A stretch of 64,000 nucleotides of DNA from Arenimonas daejeonensis (GTDB taxonomy: Bacteria; Pseudomonadota; Gammaproteobacteria; Xanthomonadales; Xanthomonadaceae). Below, one piece after another: positions 30,330 to 38,790 of this stretch. The DNA is taken from NCBI RefSeq assembly GCF_007993735.1, contig NZ_CP042453.1, forward strand, positions 1,302,001 through 1,366,000, given 5' to 3'. Position 1 is the first letter of the stretch. The number at the start of each line of letters is the position of its first letter. The notes beneath the pieces were generated by a model that did no database searches, was not told the origin of the DNA, and saw only the letters and a list, made by a program, of their open reading frames with translations. Made by a program: the position numbers and the translations under genes.

Positions 30330-30779
30330 ATGCCGCACCCCGTCCCCCTGGGCTGGCGCGAGTGGCTGTCACTGCCCGACCTGGGCATTGCCGCGGTACG
30401 CGCCAAGGTCGACACCGGCGCGCGTTCCTCCGCCCTGCACGTGCTGGACCAGGAAACCTTCCGGCGCGACGGCCACGAGTACGTGCGTTTCCTGCTCGAC
30501 ACCGGCGTGGCCGGCGCCGCGCCGCAGCCGGCCGAAGCCGCGGTGCTCGACCGCCGCCGCGTCACAGACTCCGGCGGCCACCAGACCGAACGCCTGTTCA
30601 TCCGCACCCGCCTGCGCCTGGCGGGCCGGGAGTGGCTGGCCGAAGTCAACCTGACACAACGCCGGAACATGCTTTTCCCCATGCTGCTCGGCCGCACTGC
30701 GCTGGCCGGGCGTTTCCTGGTCGACCCGGCCAGCTCCTTCCTGCAGGGCGATCCGCCCGAAGACATGGTTCCGCCGTGA
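30330..30779 (+). CDS. rimB: RimK-associated retropepsin-like zinc/aspartyl protease (RimB-like)
   Basis: 149 residues. Family Zn_protease (PF05618): [31 protein letters not shown], with the DTGA motif of retropepsin folds, and [23 protein letters not shown] at the end. In Pseudomonas the rimABK operon pairs this type of protease (RimB) with the glutamate ligase RimK, which modifies ribosomal protein S6. rimK begins within its last codons (GTG at 30776 overlapping the stop). I start at MPHPV because the family begins there, with a Shine-Dalgarno-like GGAGGA before it. Confidence 0.85.
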   Translation: MPHPVPLGWREWLSLPDLGIAAVRAKVDTGARSSALHVLDQETFRRDGHEYVRFLLDTGVAGAAPQPAEAAVLDRRRVTDSGGHQTERLFIRTRLRLAGREWLAEVNLTQRRNMLFPMLLGRTALAGRFLVDPASSFLQGDPPEDMVPP

Positions 30780-31708
30780 AACTCGCCATCCTCTCCCGCA
30801 ATGCCAAGCTCTATTCGACCCAGCGCCTGGTCGAAGCCGCGCGCGAACGTGGCCATACCGTGCGCGTGCTCGACCCGCTGCGCTGCTACATGCAGATCGC
30901 GCCCGGCCAGTTCCTGCTGCGCTACAAGGGCAAACCCCTGGCCGGCATGGACGCGGTGATCCCGCGCATCGGCGCCTCGGTCACCTTCTATGGCACCGCC
31001 GTGCTGCGCCAGTTCGAGCTGATGGGCGCCTACACGCCCAACGGTTCCGATGCCGTGCTGCGCGCCCGCGACAAACTGCGTTGCCACCAGATGCTGGCGG
31101 GCGAAGGCCTGGGCCTGCCGCTGACCGTGTTCGGCGACAACCCCGACGACACCAGCGACCTGCTGGGCATGCTCGGCAAGCCGCCGCACGTGATCAAACT
31201 CAACGAAGGCACCCAGGGCACCGGCGTGATCCTGGCGGAGAACGCGGGGGCATCGCGCAGCGTCATCGAAGCCTTCCGCGGCCTGTACGCCAACTTCCTG
31301 GTGCAGGAGTTCATCGCCGAAGCCAAGGGCGCCGACCTGCGCTGTTTCGTGGTCGGGGACCGGGTGGTGGCGGCCATGCGCCGGCAGGCGGGCGAGGGCG
31401 AGTTCCGGTCCAACCTGCACCGGGGCGGCAAGGCCAGCCCGGTGAAGCTGACCGCGGCGGAAATCGAGACCGCCCGGCGCGCCGCCCGGGTCATGGGGCT
31501 GGGTGTTGCAGGCGTGGACCTTCTGCGGTCGAAACGTGGGCCATTGGTGCTGGAAGTGAACTCAAGCCCCGGCCTGGAGGGCATCGAAGGGGCTTCTGGC
31601 GTGGATGTGGCCGGGGAGATCATCGATTTCGTGACCTCCAGGGTCCGTCCGAAGGCGCCGGCCCGGCGCCGGGCGCCACCCCGGAAGCGGGCGTTAACCA
31701 AAGGCTGA
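30776..31708 (+). CDS. rimK: Ribosomal protein S6--L-glutamate ligase (ATP-grasp)
   Basis: 310 residues. N-terminal [29 protein letters not shown]-grasp [33 protein letters not shown], and metal-binding [15 protein letters not shown]. It adds glutamates to the C-terminus of ribosomal protein S6, altering translation. The basic C-terminal tail of about 20 residues ([17 protein letters not shown]) is an extra feature. It starts with GTG and overlaps rimB by 4 bp. No rimA-like gene is adjacent. Confidence 0.95.
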   Translation: MKLAILSRNAKLYSTQRLVEAARERGHTVRVLDPLRCYMQIAPGQFLLRYKGKPLAGMDAVIPRIGASVTFYGTAVLRQFELMGAYTPNGSDAVLRARDKLRCHQMLAGEGLGLPLTVFGDNPDDTSDLLGMLGKPPHVIKLNEGTQGTGVILAENAGASRSVIEAFRGLYANFLVQEFIAEAKGADLRCFVVGDRVVAAMRRQAGEGEFRSNLHRGGKASPVKLTAAEIETARRAARVMGLGVAGVDLLRSKRGPLVLEVNSSPGLEGIEGASGVDVAGEIIDFVTSRVRPKAPARRRAPPRKRALTKG

Positions 31709-31724
31709 AGCGGTTTTAACGGCT

Positions 31725-31876
31725 CTTTAATACCCTGCAGCCTAGGCTTGCCGAGCCGGTAAGCCTGCTCAGGTCACTCCTCGTCAGAGCGTCACCCTGC
31801 GGATTACGGCAATCGGGGCAGTAAGCAACCTTTCGGCCCGGGTAAGGCGCACGAGTGGCGTCCCCGGGCCTTTTTC
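31725..31876 (+). ncRNA. Possible structured small RNA or leader ending in a strong terminator
   Basis: After rimK there are about 240 bp without a gene. The stretch holds several small inverted repeats (for example GGCTTGCC/GGTAAGCC at about 31745-31765) and ends in a strong Rho-independent terminator: GGCCCGGG (31835-31842) with CCCGGGCC (31863-31870), followed by TTTTTCTT. The terminator is clear. That the upstream part is a discrete RNA is only a guess; it matches no RNA family I can name. Confidence 0.35.
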
Positions 31877-31952
31877 TTGTATGGGTGTGGAAGCCGCCTG
31901 CCTCTGGCAGAATCGAAGCGGCTCGACCCCACCGAAAAAGAACAAAGAGAGG

Positions 31953-32420
31953 ATGGACATGATGAAGATCGCATTCTGTGCCTTGCTGTTGGCAGCTTCT
32001 TCCACGGCGTTCGCCAGCCAGCAGCAGGTGGCCCTGGACGAAGGCAACTTTGCCGACCAGCGCGAAGAGATCGAAGAGGATCTGGCGGACGGCAAGACCT
32101 ACGCGGAAATCAGCAGCTCCGACCGTGCCAAGGTCCGCGAGGCGCTGGACCGCATTGGCAGCCGCCTGGAAGGCGTCGATTCGATCGACAGCCTCGACAT
32201 GGAAACCAAGGTCGAGATCTTCAACGAGCAGGAAAAGGTCAACAACATCCTGACCCAGGCCGCCGCCGACAGCCGCCTGGTCTGCGACCGTGACATGCCG
32301 ACCGGCAGCCGCATGCGCAAGACCACCTGCCAGACCGTGGCCGAGCGCAACCGCCGCGCCGAAGCCGACCGCGAACACCTGCGGAAGGTCCAGAACGGCA
32401 TCGGCCCGCCGAACAACTGA
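31953..32420 (+). CDS. Secreted small protein of unknown function
   Basis: About 155 residues. Signal peptide MKIAFCALLLAASSTAFA followed by a charged, mostly helical mature protein rich in Glu, Asp, Arg and Lys (DQREEIEEDLADGKTYAEIS, VEIFNEQEKVNNILTQAA). Two cysteines (CDRD and TTCQTV) could form a disulfide. Start at 31953 with AGAGAGG before it; the Met at 31962 is also possible. It lies 4 bp before the response regulator gene, so it may belong to that operon. I recognise no domain with confidence. Confidence 0.7.
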   Translation: MDMMKIAFCALLLAASSTAFASQQQVALDEGNFADQREEIEEDLADGKTYAEISSSDRAKVREALDRIGSRLEGVDSIDSLDMETKVEIFNEQEKVNNILTQAAADSRLVCDRDMPTGSRMRKTTCQTVAERNRRAEADREHLRKVQNGIGPPNN

Positions 32421-32424
32421 CCCG

Positions 32425-33107
32425 ATGCGCATCCTGGTCGTAGAAGACAACCGAGACATCGCCGCCAACCTCGGCGATTACCTCGAAGACCGCGGGCACA
32501 CGGTTGATTACGCCGCCGACGGCGTGACCGGCCTGCACCTTGCCGTGGTCAACGACTTCGATGCCATCGTGCTGGACCTGAACCTTCCGGGCATGGATGG
32601 CCTGGAGGTCTGCCGCAAGCTGCGGCAGGAAGGCCGCAAGCAGACGCCGGTGCTGATGCTCACCGCACGCGATTCCCTCGACCACAAGCTCGAGGGTTTC
32701 GAGTCCGGCGCCGACGACTACCTTGGTGAAGCCTTTCGCGCTGCAGGAAGTGGAGGCCCGCCTGGCCGTACTGGCCAGGCGCGGGCAAGGCCGCCCAGCC
32801 GCGCGTGCTGCTGGTGGCCGACCTGGAATACAACCTCGACACGCTCGAGGTGCGCCGCGGCGGCAAGCTGCTGCAGCTCAACCCGACGGCCTTGAAGATC
32901 CTGCAGTCGCTGATGGAATCCTCGCCCTCGGTCGTCACCCGCCAGGAGCTTGAAACGCGGGTCTGGGGCGAAGAACTGCCCGACAGCGACTCCCTGCGCG
33001 TGCACATCCATGGCCTGCGCGCCGCGGTGGACAAGCCTTTCGACAAGGCCCTGATCCAGACCCGCCATGGCATCGGTTACCGGATCGCCGACCCCGACGC
33101 AGGCTGA
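32425..33107 (+). CDS. OmpR/PhoB family response regulator (frameshifted)
   Basis: About 227 residues. Receiver domain with VVEDNRDIAANLGDYLE, phosphoacceptor Asp51 in IVLDLNLPGMDG, and the conserved Lys in VKPFALQEVEARL (other frame). The winged-helix effector follows: LNPTALKILQSLMESSPSVVTRQELETRVWG and SLRVHIHGLRAAVDKP. The frame breaks at about 32725 and returns by 32800, with no missing segment. The histidine kinase starts 4 bp downstream, so they are a cognate pair. No target is evident. Confidence 0.9.
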
Positions 33108-33111
33108 ACCC

Positions 33112-34398
33112 ATGCGCTACCGGCATCGGCTGCGCACGCGAATCATCCTTTCGTTCCTGTTGCTCGGGTTCGGGCTGACGGCTCTGTTCGCCGGGGCGAC
33201 GATTTATCTGCGTGCCCGCCTCGAGAATCAATTGGTCGAATCCTGGCTGCTGCGCGAGGCCGACAATTTCGTGCAGTTCAAGCGCGAGAACCCCGCGCCC
33301 GACGCCCGGTTCTCGTTCACGCGCCAGATCGAGGGCTTCGTCTACCGCCCCGACAGCGCCCAGATCGCCTTCGCCTGGCGGGACCTGCCCACCGGCATCC
33401 ACGACCTGCAGGAGAACGACCAGCGCGGGCGGCTGCGGCACTACAAGATGGCGGTGTACCGCACGCCCGACATCGTCGGCTTCCTGCGTTACGACTACAC
33501 CCGCGAGGCGGCAAGCCAGCAGCAGATGCTGATCGTGCTGGCGGTGGCCGTGGTGATGCTGACCCTGCTGGCCTGGCTGGTCGGCGTGTGGTCCTCGTCG
33601 CGGGTGATCAGCCCGGTGACCGACCTGGCGCGCCGGGTCGAACACATGTCGGGCAAGGACCGGCCAGAGAAACTGGCGCCGCATTTCCCGGACGACGAAG
33701 TGGGCGAGCTGGCGGCGGCGCTGGACGACTACGCCGAGCGCATGACCGCGCTGGTGAAACGCGACCGCGAATTCAACTCCGACGTCAGCCACGAACTGCG
33801 CACGCCGCTGGCGGTGATCCGCGGCGCCGCGGAACTGCTGTTGGCCAATCCCGACCTGCCGCCCAAGACGCGCCAGCGCCTGCAGCGCATCGACCGCGCC
33901 GCGCTGCAATGCACCGACCTCACCACGGCGCTGCTGCTGCTGTCGCGCAACGAACGGGGCACCGGCCGCACCGACGTGCACAAACTGGTGCTGCAGCTGG
34001 CCGACGCCGGGCGCGTGCAGCTGGGCGACAAGCCGGTGCAGGTGGTGGTGGAAGGGCGCCAGGACACTTTCGTGGATGCGCCGGAAGCGGTGCTCTCGGT
34101 CGCCCTGGGCAACCTGATCGGCAATGCCTGCAAGTACACCAACGAAGGCGGCGTGCGGATCGTGGTCGAGGCCGACCAGGTGCGCATCGAAGACACCGGC
34201 CCGGGCCTGAGTTCGGAGGACGCGGCGCGCCTGTTCGAGCGTGGCTACCGCGGCTCCAGCGCCACCGGCACCAGCGGCGGCGGCATCGGCCTGTCGATCG
34301 TGCGCCGCCTGTGCGAACTCTACGGCTGGCAGGTCAGCATCGAACCCGGCGAAGAGCGCGGCGCCGTGGCGACGCTTCGTTTCGCCAACGGGGCCTAG
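33112..34398 (+). CDS. Membrane sensor histidine kinase
   Basis: 428 residues. TM1 (about 10-32), a periplasmic domain of about 100 residues, TM2 (about 140-165), HAMP, then the H-box FNSDVSHELRTPLAVIRG with phosphorylated His227, N-box NLIGNACKYTNEGG, G1 EDTGPGLS and G2 GTSGGGIGLSIVRRLCELYG. It autophosphorylates and passes phosphate to the response regulator just upstream. Its 3' end overlaps that of the convergent ilvE gene by 4 bp. The signal sensed is unknown. Confidence 0.93.
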   Translation: MRYRHRLRTRIILSFLLLGFGLTALFAGATIYLRARLENQLVESWLLREADNFVQFKRENPAPDARFSFTRQIEGFVYRPDSAQIAFAWRDLPTGIHDLQENDQRGRLRHYKMAVYRTPDIVGFLRYDYTREAASQQQMLIVLAVAVVMLTLLAWLVGVWSSSRVISPVTDLARRVEHMSGKDRPEKLAPHFPDDEVGELAAALDDYAERMTALVKRDREFNSDVSHELRTPLAVIRGAAELLLANPDLPPKTRQRLQRIDRAALQCTDLTTALLLLSRNERGTGRTDVHKLVLQLADAGRVQLGDKPVQVVVEGRQDTFVDAPEAVLSVALGNLIGNACKYTNEGGVRIVVEADQVRIEDTGPGLSSEDAARLFERGYRGSSATGTSGGGIGLSIVRRLCELYGWQVSIEPGEERGAVATLRFANGA

Positions 34399-35312
34399 AC
34401 GTACTCGAGCCAGCCGTGAGCGTCGGCCGTGCGGCCGTCGAACAGGCCGAAGTAGAGGTCCTGGATGCGCCGCGTCATCGGCCCCGGCTTGCCGGTGCCG
34501 ACCTGGCGTCCGTCCACCGAACGGATCGGCGTGATCTCGGCGGCGGTGCCGCACATGAAGAGTTCATCGCACAGGTACAGGTATTCGCGCGGGATGTCGC
34601 GCTCGACGATCTCGATGCCGTTGGCCTTGGCCAGCGTGATGATGGTGTTGCGGGTGATGCCGTTGAGCAGGGCCGCACTGATCGGCGTGGTGTGCAGCGC
34701 GCCGTCGATGACCAGGAACAGGTTCTCGCCCGCGCCTTCGCTGAGCAGGCCGGTGGACGCCAGCGCGATGCCCTCGCCGAAACCCAGGCGCCGCGCTTCG
34801 CGCGCCACCAGTTGGCCCGACAGGTAGTTGCCGCCGGCCTTGGCGCCGGCCGGGATGGTGTTGGGCGCGAAACGCTGCCAGCTCGACACGCAGGCATCGA
34901 TGCCGGCTTCCAGCACGTCCGGTCCCAGGTACGGGCCCATGTGCCAGGCGGCGATGGCCAGGTCGGTCGGGGTGTCGGCCGACAGGCCGAAACCGCCCAG
35001 GCCGCGGTAGGCGATCGGGCGCAGGTAGGCTTTCTCAAGCTTGTTCGCGGTGATCACGTCACGGCAGGCCTGGGCCAGGGTCGGCACGTCGTAGGGCATC
35101 GGCATGTCGTAGATCTTGGCCGAGGCGTACAGGCGCTTGAGGTGGTCGGTGAGCCGGAAGATGGCCTGGCCCTTGGGCGTGGCGTAGCTGCGGATGCCCT
35201 CGAACACCGACGAGCCGTAATGCAGGCCGTGCGCCATCACGTGCACGGTGGCCTCGGCCCAGGGCTTGATGCTGCCGTTGTGCCAGATGTGTTCGGGGTA
35301 GTGCTGCGTCAT
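34395..35312 (-). CDS. ilvE: Branched-chain amino acid aminotransferase
   Basis: 305 residues, complete. Fold-type IV PLP enzyme: HIWHNGSIKPWAEATVHVMAHGLHYGSSVFEGIR, the PLP lysine in GAKAGGNYLSGQLVAREARR, LLSEGAGENLF, GITRNTIITLAK and MCGTAAEITPIRSVDGR. It transfers the amino group of Leu, Ile and Val to 2-oxoglutarate in the cytoplasm. Confidence 0.96.
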   Translation of the reverse strand: MTQHYPEHIWHNGSIKPWAEATVHVMAHGLHYGSSVFEGIRSYATPKGQAIFRLTDHLKRLYASAKIYDMPMPYDVPTLAQACRDVITANKLEKAYLRPIAYRGLGGFGLSADTPTDLAIAAWHMGPYLGPDVLEAGIDACVSSWQRFAPNTIPAGAKAGGNYLSGQLVAREARRLGFGEGIALASTGLLSEGAGENLFLVIDGALHTTPISAALLNGITRNTIITLAKANGIEIVERDIPREYLYLCDELFMCGTAAEITPIRSVDGRQVGTGKPGPMTRRIQDLYFGLFDGRTADAHGWLEYV

Positions 35313-35369
35313 GACGGACTCCTGCGGGCAGGCGCGCAGTTTATCCGCTAGCCCGCGGCCGCGGCAGCT

Positions 35370-36025
35370 TCAGCGTTCGATCCACCAGCAGCCGGCGTTT
35401 TCGACCAGGCGGAACTCGGTCTCCACCGCGCTGATGTCGGCGGCGCTGGCCGTCTGCCGGACGCGCAGGCGGTCGGGTTCGGGGGCGTCCGGTGCGTCCG
35501 CAGGCGGGGTCGAAAGCGGGGTCAGGTTCACTTCCCCGGTGTTTTCGGTGGATGCCGTGGGTTCCGGGGAAGTGAACCCGACCCCAGGGTCCGCGAGCAC
35601 GCTTTCCCCTTGCGTCAGGGCCGGGCCGGGATACATCAGCTCCACCGTCACCAGCGGCCGCTCGGCGATGGCCTCCAGGTCGTCCATCAGATAGCGGGCC
35701 GCGCCGCTGCCCGTGCCGGTCCAGTGGTACCAGTTCGCCAGCCGGTTGACGTCGCGGGCCTCCAGCGCGCCGCGCACGCCTTCCAGCAGCTGCTCGGGCT
35801 TCCGGGCGCAGCCACGCACCGCGAAGCCCTCTTCGATGCTCGTGCCGGCCGCCGGGTCGGGTGGCGCTTCGCGGGGCAGGGCATCGACGGTGTTGCAGGG
35901 CCGGTCGGTGTAAACCGCCACGCCCCGGGCGTCCACGCAGCGGCGCACTTCCTGGGCCGCCGCGGGGGCGGTGTCCAGGCAAGGACCAGCAGGCAGGCGA
36001 CCGGCAACAGGGCATGGCGGATCAT
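35370..36025 (-). CDS. Secreted DUF4124-domain protein with an in-frame palindromic insertion (frameshifted)
   Basis: About 218 residues. The signal peptide (MIRHALLPVACLLVLA) and mature part are in different frames; adding one C at about 35968 (GCCTGGAC to GCCCTGGAC) joins them. The mature N-terminus VRRCVDARGVAVYTDRPC is a DUF4124 domain, a short cysteine-bearing periplasmic module. A middle region with WYHWTGTGS follows, then a linker GVGFTSPEPTASTENTGEV that is encoded by a DNA palindrome, then a C-terminal ISAVETEFRLVENAGCWWIER. Function unknown. Confidence 0.75.
35518..35585. repeat. Palindromic element inside the DUF4124 gene (family C, copy 1)
   Basis: Arms GGGGTCAGGTTCACTTCCCC (from 35518) and GGGGAAGTGAACCCGACCCC (to 35585) form a near-perfect hairpin with a loop of about 24 bases. 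It lies wholly within the coding sequence without breaking the frame. Confidence 0.75.
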
Positions 36026-36046
36026 GGCGCCAGCCTAACGCGAAGC

Positions 36047-36877
36047 TCAGCGCAGGCGGGTGAGCACGGCCTCGGTCGGACGCGCCAGGTTCAGGGTGTA
36101 GAAATGCAGTTCGCCGACGCCGCCCTCCACCAGGCGCCGGCACATGCCGGCGACGATGTCGGCGGCGAACGCACGCACGCTGTCCACGTCGTCGCCGTAG
36201 GCCTGCATGCGCTTGCCGATCCAGCGCGGGATCTCGGCGCCGCAGGCTTCGGAAAACCGCCGCAGCTGGCTGAAATTCGAGATCGGCATGATGCCCGGCA
36301 CGATCGGCACCGTGATGCCGGCCTTGCGGGCGTCGTCCACGAAGCGGAAATAGGCGTCGGCGTTGAAGAAGTACTGGGTGATGGCGGAGTCGGCGCCCGC
36401 GTCCACCTTGGTCTTGAAGTTGCGGATGCAGGCCAGGGCGTCTTCGGCCTGCGGGTGGGTTTCGGGGTAGCAGCCGACCTCGATGCGGAAATGGTCGCCG
36501 TGTTCCGCGCGGATGAAGCGCACCAGGTCGGAGGCGTAGTGCAGGTCGCCGGCGCGGGCCATGCCCGAGGGCAGGTCGCCGCGCAGGGCCACCAGGCGGT
36601 CGCAGCCCTGGGCGCGGTAGTCGGCCAGCAGTTGCCGGATCTCGTCGCGGGTGCCGCCGACGCAGCTCAGGTGCGGCACGCCGTTGAGTTTGTGGTCGTC
36701 GCGCAGGCGGCGCACGGTCTCGGCGGTGTAGGACAGGGTGGAGCCGCCGGCACCGAAGGTCACCGACACGAACTCAGGGGCGTGGGCCTTGAGCTTGCGC
36801 ACGGTGCGGTCGAGCTGGGCGCGCTGGTCGTCTGTCTTGGGCGGGTAGAACTCGAAGCTGATCCGGGGCATGGACAT
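36047..36877 (-). CDS. metF: 5,10-methylenetetrahydrofolate reductase
   Basis: 276 residues, complete. MetF TIM barrel: RISFEFYPPKTDDQRAQLDRT, EFVSVTFGAGGST, HLSCVGGTRDEI, LVALRGDLP, TQYFFNADAYFRFVDDARKAG and VPGIMPISNFSQLRRFSEACGAEIP. FAD-dependent reduction to 5-methyl-THF, the methyl donor for methionine synthesis. ahcY, which closes the same methyl cycle, lies 15 kb away on the same strand with the TolB/TPR array between. An AT-rich motif upstream suggests regulation. Confidence 0.96.
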   Translation of the reverse strand: MSMPRISFEFYPPKTDDQRAQLDRTVRKLKAHAPEFVSVTFGAGGSTLSYTAETVRRLRDDHKLNGVPHLSCVGGTRDEIRQLLADYRAQGCDRLVALRGDLPSGMARAGDLHYASDLVRFIRAEHGDHFRIEVGCYPETHPQAEDALACIRNFKTKVDAGADSAITQYFFNADAYFRFVDDARKAGITVPIVPGIMPISNFSQLRRFSEACGAEIPRWIGKRMQAYGDDVDSVRAFAADIVAGMCRRLVEGGVGELHFYTLNLARPTEAVLTRLR

Positions 36878-36900
36878 GGCTGGGCTGTGGGCTGCGCCGT

Positions 36901-36934
36901 AATATATCGCTTATTCGCGATGAAAGGATATATC
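36901..36934 (-). promoter_or_regulatory. Possible operator/promoter region of metF
   Basis: An AT-rich island in otherwise GC-rich DNA, 24-57 bp upstream of metF. It has two ATATATC repeats (36902-36908 and 36928-36934) flanking a dyad ATCGC-N6-GCGAT (36906-36921). It could bind a methionine/SAH-responsive repressor such as SahR; I cannot match it to a consensus with certainty. Confidence 0.35.
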
Positions 36935-36960
36935 TGACCGATACCGGCCCTGGCAGGCCC

Positions 36961-38786
36961 TCAGTCGCAGGCAAGCACCGGCGTGGACGGGGTGCCGAGG
37001 CGACAGCCGTCCGGCGGTCCGTGACGGCGCCAGTAGTCCGGCAGGCCCTCGCGCCGGGCCCAGTCGTCGAAGCGCGGATGCGCACGGAAACTGGCGAAGG
37101 CGTCGTGCCACAGGCTCAGCCGCAGCACCTGCTTGTCGCGCTGGCCGGACTGCAGCGCTGCGTCCATCGCCTCGTCGGTGAGTCCGAAAATCTGCAGCAA
37201 CAAGATCCATTCCAGGCCGGGGTCTGCGGCGGCAGCGGCGCGCAGCCGCTGCCGCTGCCGCGCCGCTTCCATGCCGGCCGCATCCGCCAGCGCAGGCGCC
37301 AGCGAACGCGCGAAGGCACGTTGCCGCACGGGCAGCGTCTCGTCGTCGTGCAGCCAGGCTTCGTAGGCCGCGCGGGTGTCGTCACCGGCGGCGTGGGCGG
37401 TCAACAGCAGCGACCGGCTGGCCGGCCCACGCCAGCCGAGTGCATGCGCTTCCTGCAGCAGCGCGGTGCTGCGGGCGCGATCACCGGGGTGGTGATGCCG
37501 ACCCAGCCGATATGCAGGCCGCTGAGCGGATCGAGCTGCCGCGCCTGCAGGAAACTGGCGTGCGCGGCCTCGACGTGGCCGGCCTCGTACTGGCCCAGGC
37601 CCTTCCAGAAACGGGTGTTGGCGTCGTTGGGCGCGAGTGCCAGCGAGCGGCCGATCAGTTCGGCTTCGCGCAGGCGGTCGCCGCGGTCGGCGGCGATGCG
37701 GGCGGCCACCGCCAGCGCCGCCGCGTGTTCGGGATCGAGCGCCAGCGCCTTCGCCGCCGCGGCTTCGGCCTGCGCGAAGGTGTCCACGCCTTCCGGTTCG
37801 GGCGCGTAGGAGCGCCATACGTACCAGGTGCCGGCCAGCGCGGCCCAGGCATCGACGAAGCGGGGATCGCGCCCGACGGCATCCTCCAGCAGCCCACGCG
37901 CCGCCGGCAGGTTGGCACCACGCTGCACGAACAGCTGCCGGCCGCGCAGGAACATCTCGTAGGCCTGCAGGTCCTGCGTCGAAGGCGCGACCTGCACCTC
38001 GCGCACGCCCAGCGAATCGGCCAGCGCATCGGCCACCGCCTGCGAGATCTCCTGCTGTACGCCGAAGATGTCGCCCAGGCCACGTTCGTAGGTGTTCGAC
38101 CACAACTGCCGTTCCGACACCGCATCGACCAGTTGCACGGTGATGCGCACGTCCTGGTCCTGCCGGCGCACCGAACCCTCCAGCAGGTGGGCGACGCCGA
38201 GCCGCGCGGCGATCTCGGCGGCGCTGGTGGCGCCGTCGCGGAACTGGAACGAGGAACTGCGCGAGGTCACCTTCAGGCCGTCGATGCGCGCGAGCACGTT
38301 GCGCAGTTCCTCGGCCAGGCCGTCGGCGAAATAGGCGTCGTCCGGGTCGGGGCTGAGGTTGGCGAAGGGCAGCACGGCGATCGAATGCGGGTCGATCGGG
38401 ATCGTGGGCTGTGCGGGTGCGGGCACCGGCGCTTCAACCGGTGCGACCGCGACGTCCTTCCGGTCGGCATAGGGCTGCAGGAACTGGTGCAGCAGCGACA
38501 GGCTCAGTGCGGCCAGCACCAGCACCACGGTCGCCTGGTCGATACGGTGGGCGGTACGCGCCGCGTCGTCGTCGGAAAAGCGGCGCGTACCGCGCGAATA
38601 CGCCAGCGCCAGCACGATCACCAGACCAATGCCCATCGCCGCCAGCAGCCAGCGCACCGCCGTCAGCGGCAGGCCGACCGCGGGGAACAGCAGGTTGGCG
38701 ATCGCCGCCAGCAGCCAGGTCAACGCCAGCCAAGCCAGGCCGGCGCGAAGGGCGCTGCGGAGGCGCGGATCCGCGATCGGACTCAT
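36961..38786 (-). CDS. TolB_N/FlgO-like and TPR membrane protein, array gene 8 (divergent, frameshifted)
   Basis: About 608 residues. The N-terminus differs from the other six: MSPIADPRLRSALRAGLAWLALTWLL with three or so hydrophobic segments instead of the LLAELRRRNVIR module. It then has the shared core SIAVLPFANLSPDPDDAYFADGLAEEL, RLGVAHLLEGSVRRQDQDVRITVQLVDA and GDIFGVQQEISQAVADAL, followed by TPRs to the end. The frame breaks near 37475; EAHALGWRGPASRSLL continues. It lies 4 bp after the preceding gene and is the last of the run. Role unknown. Confidence 0.75.
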
Positions 38787-38790
38787 GGTG

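Noticed and set aside
31725..31876. 6S RNA, SRP RNA or tmRNA at this locus
   Set aside because: I could not find the conserved blocks of any of these families; only the terminator is firm.
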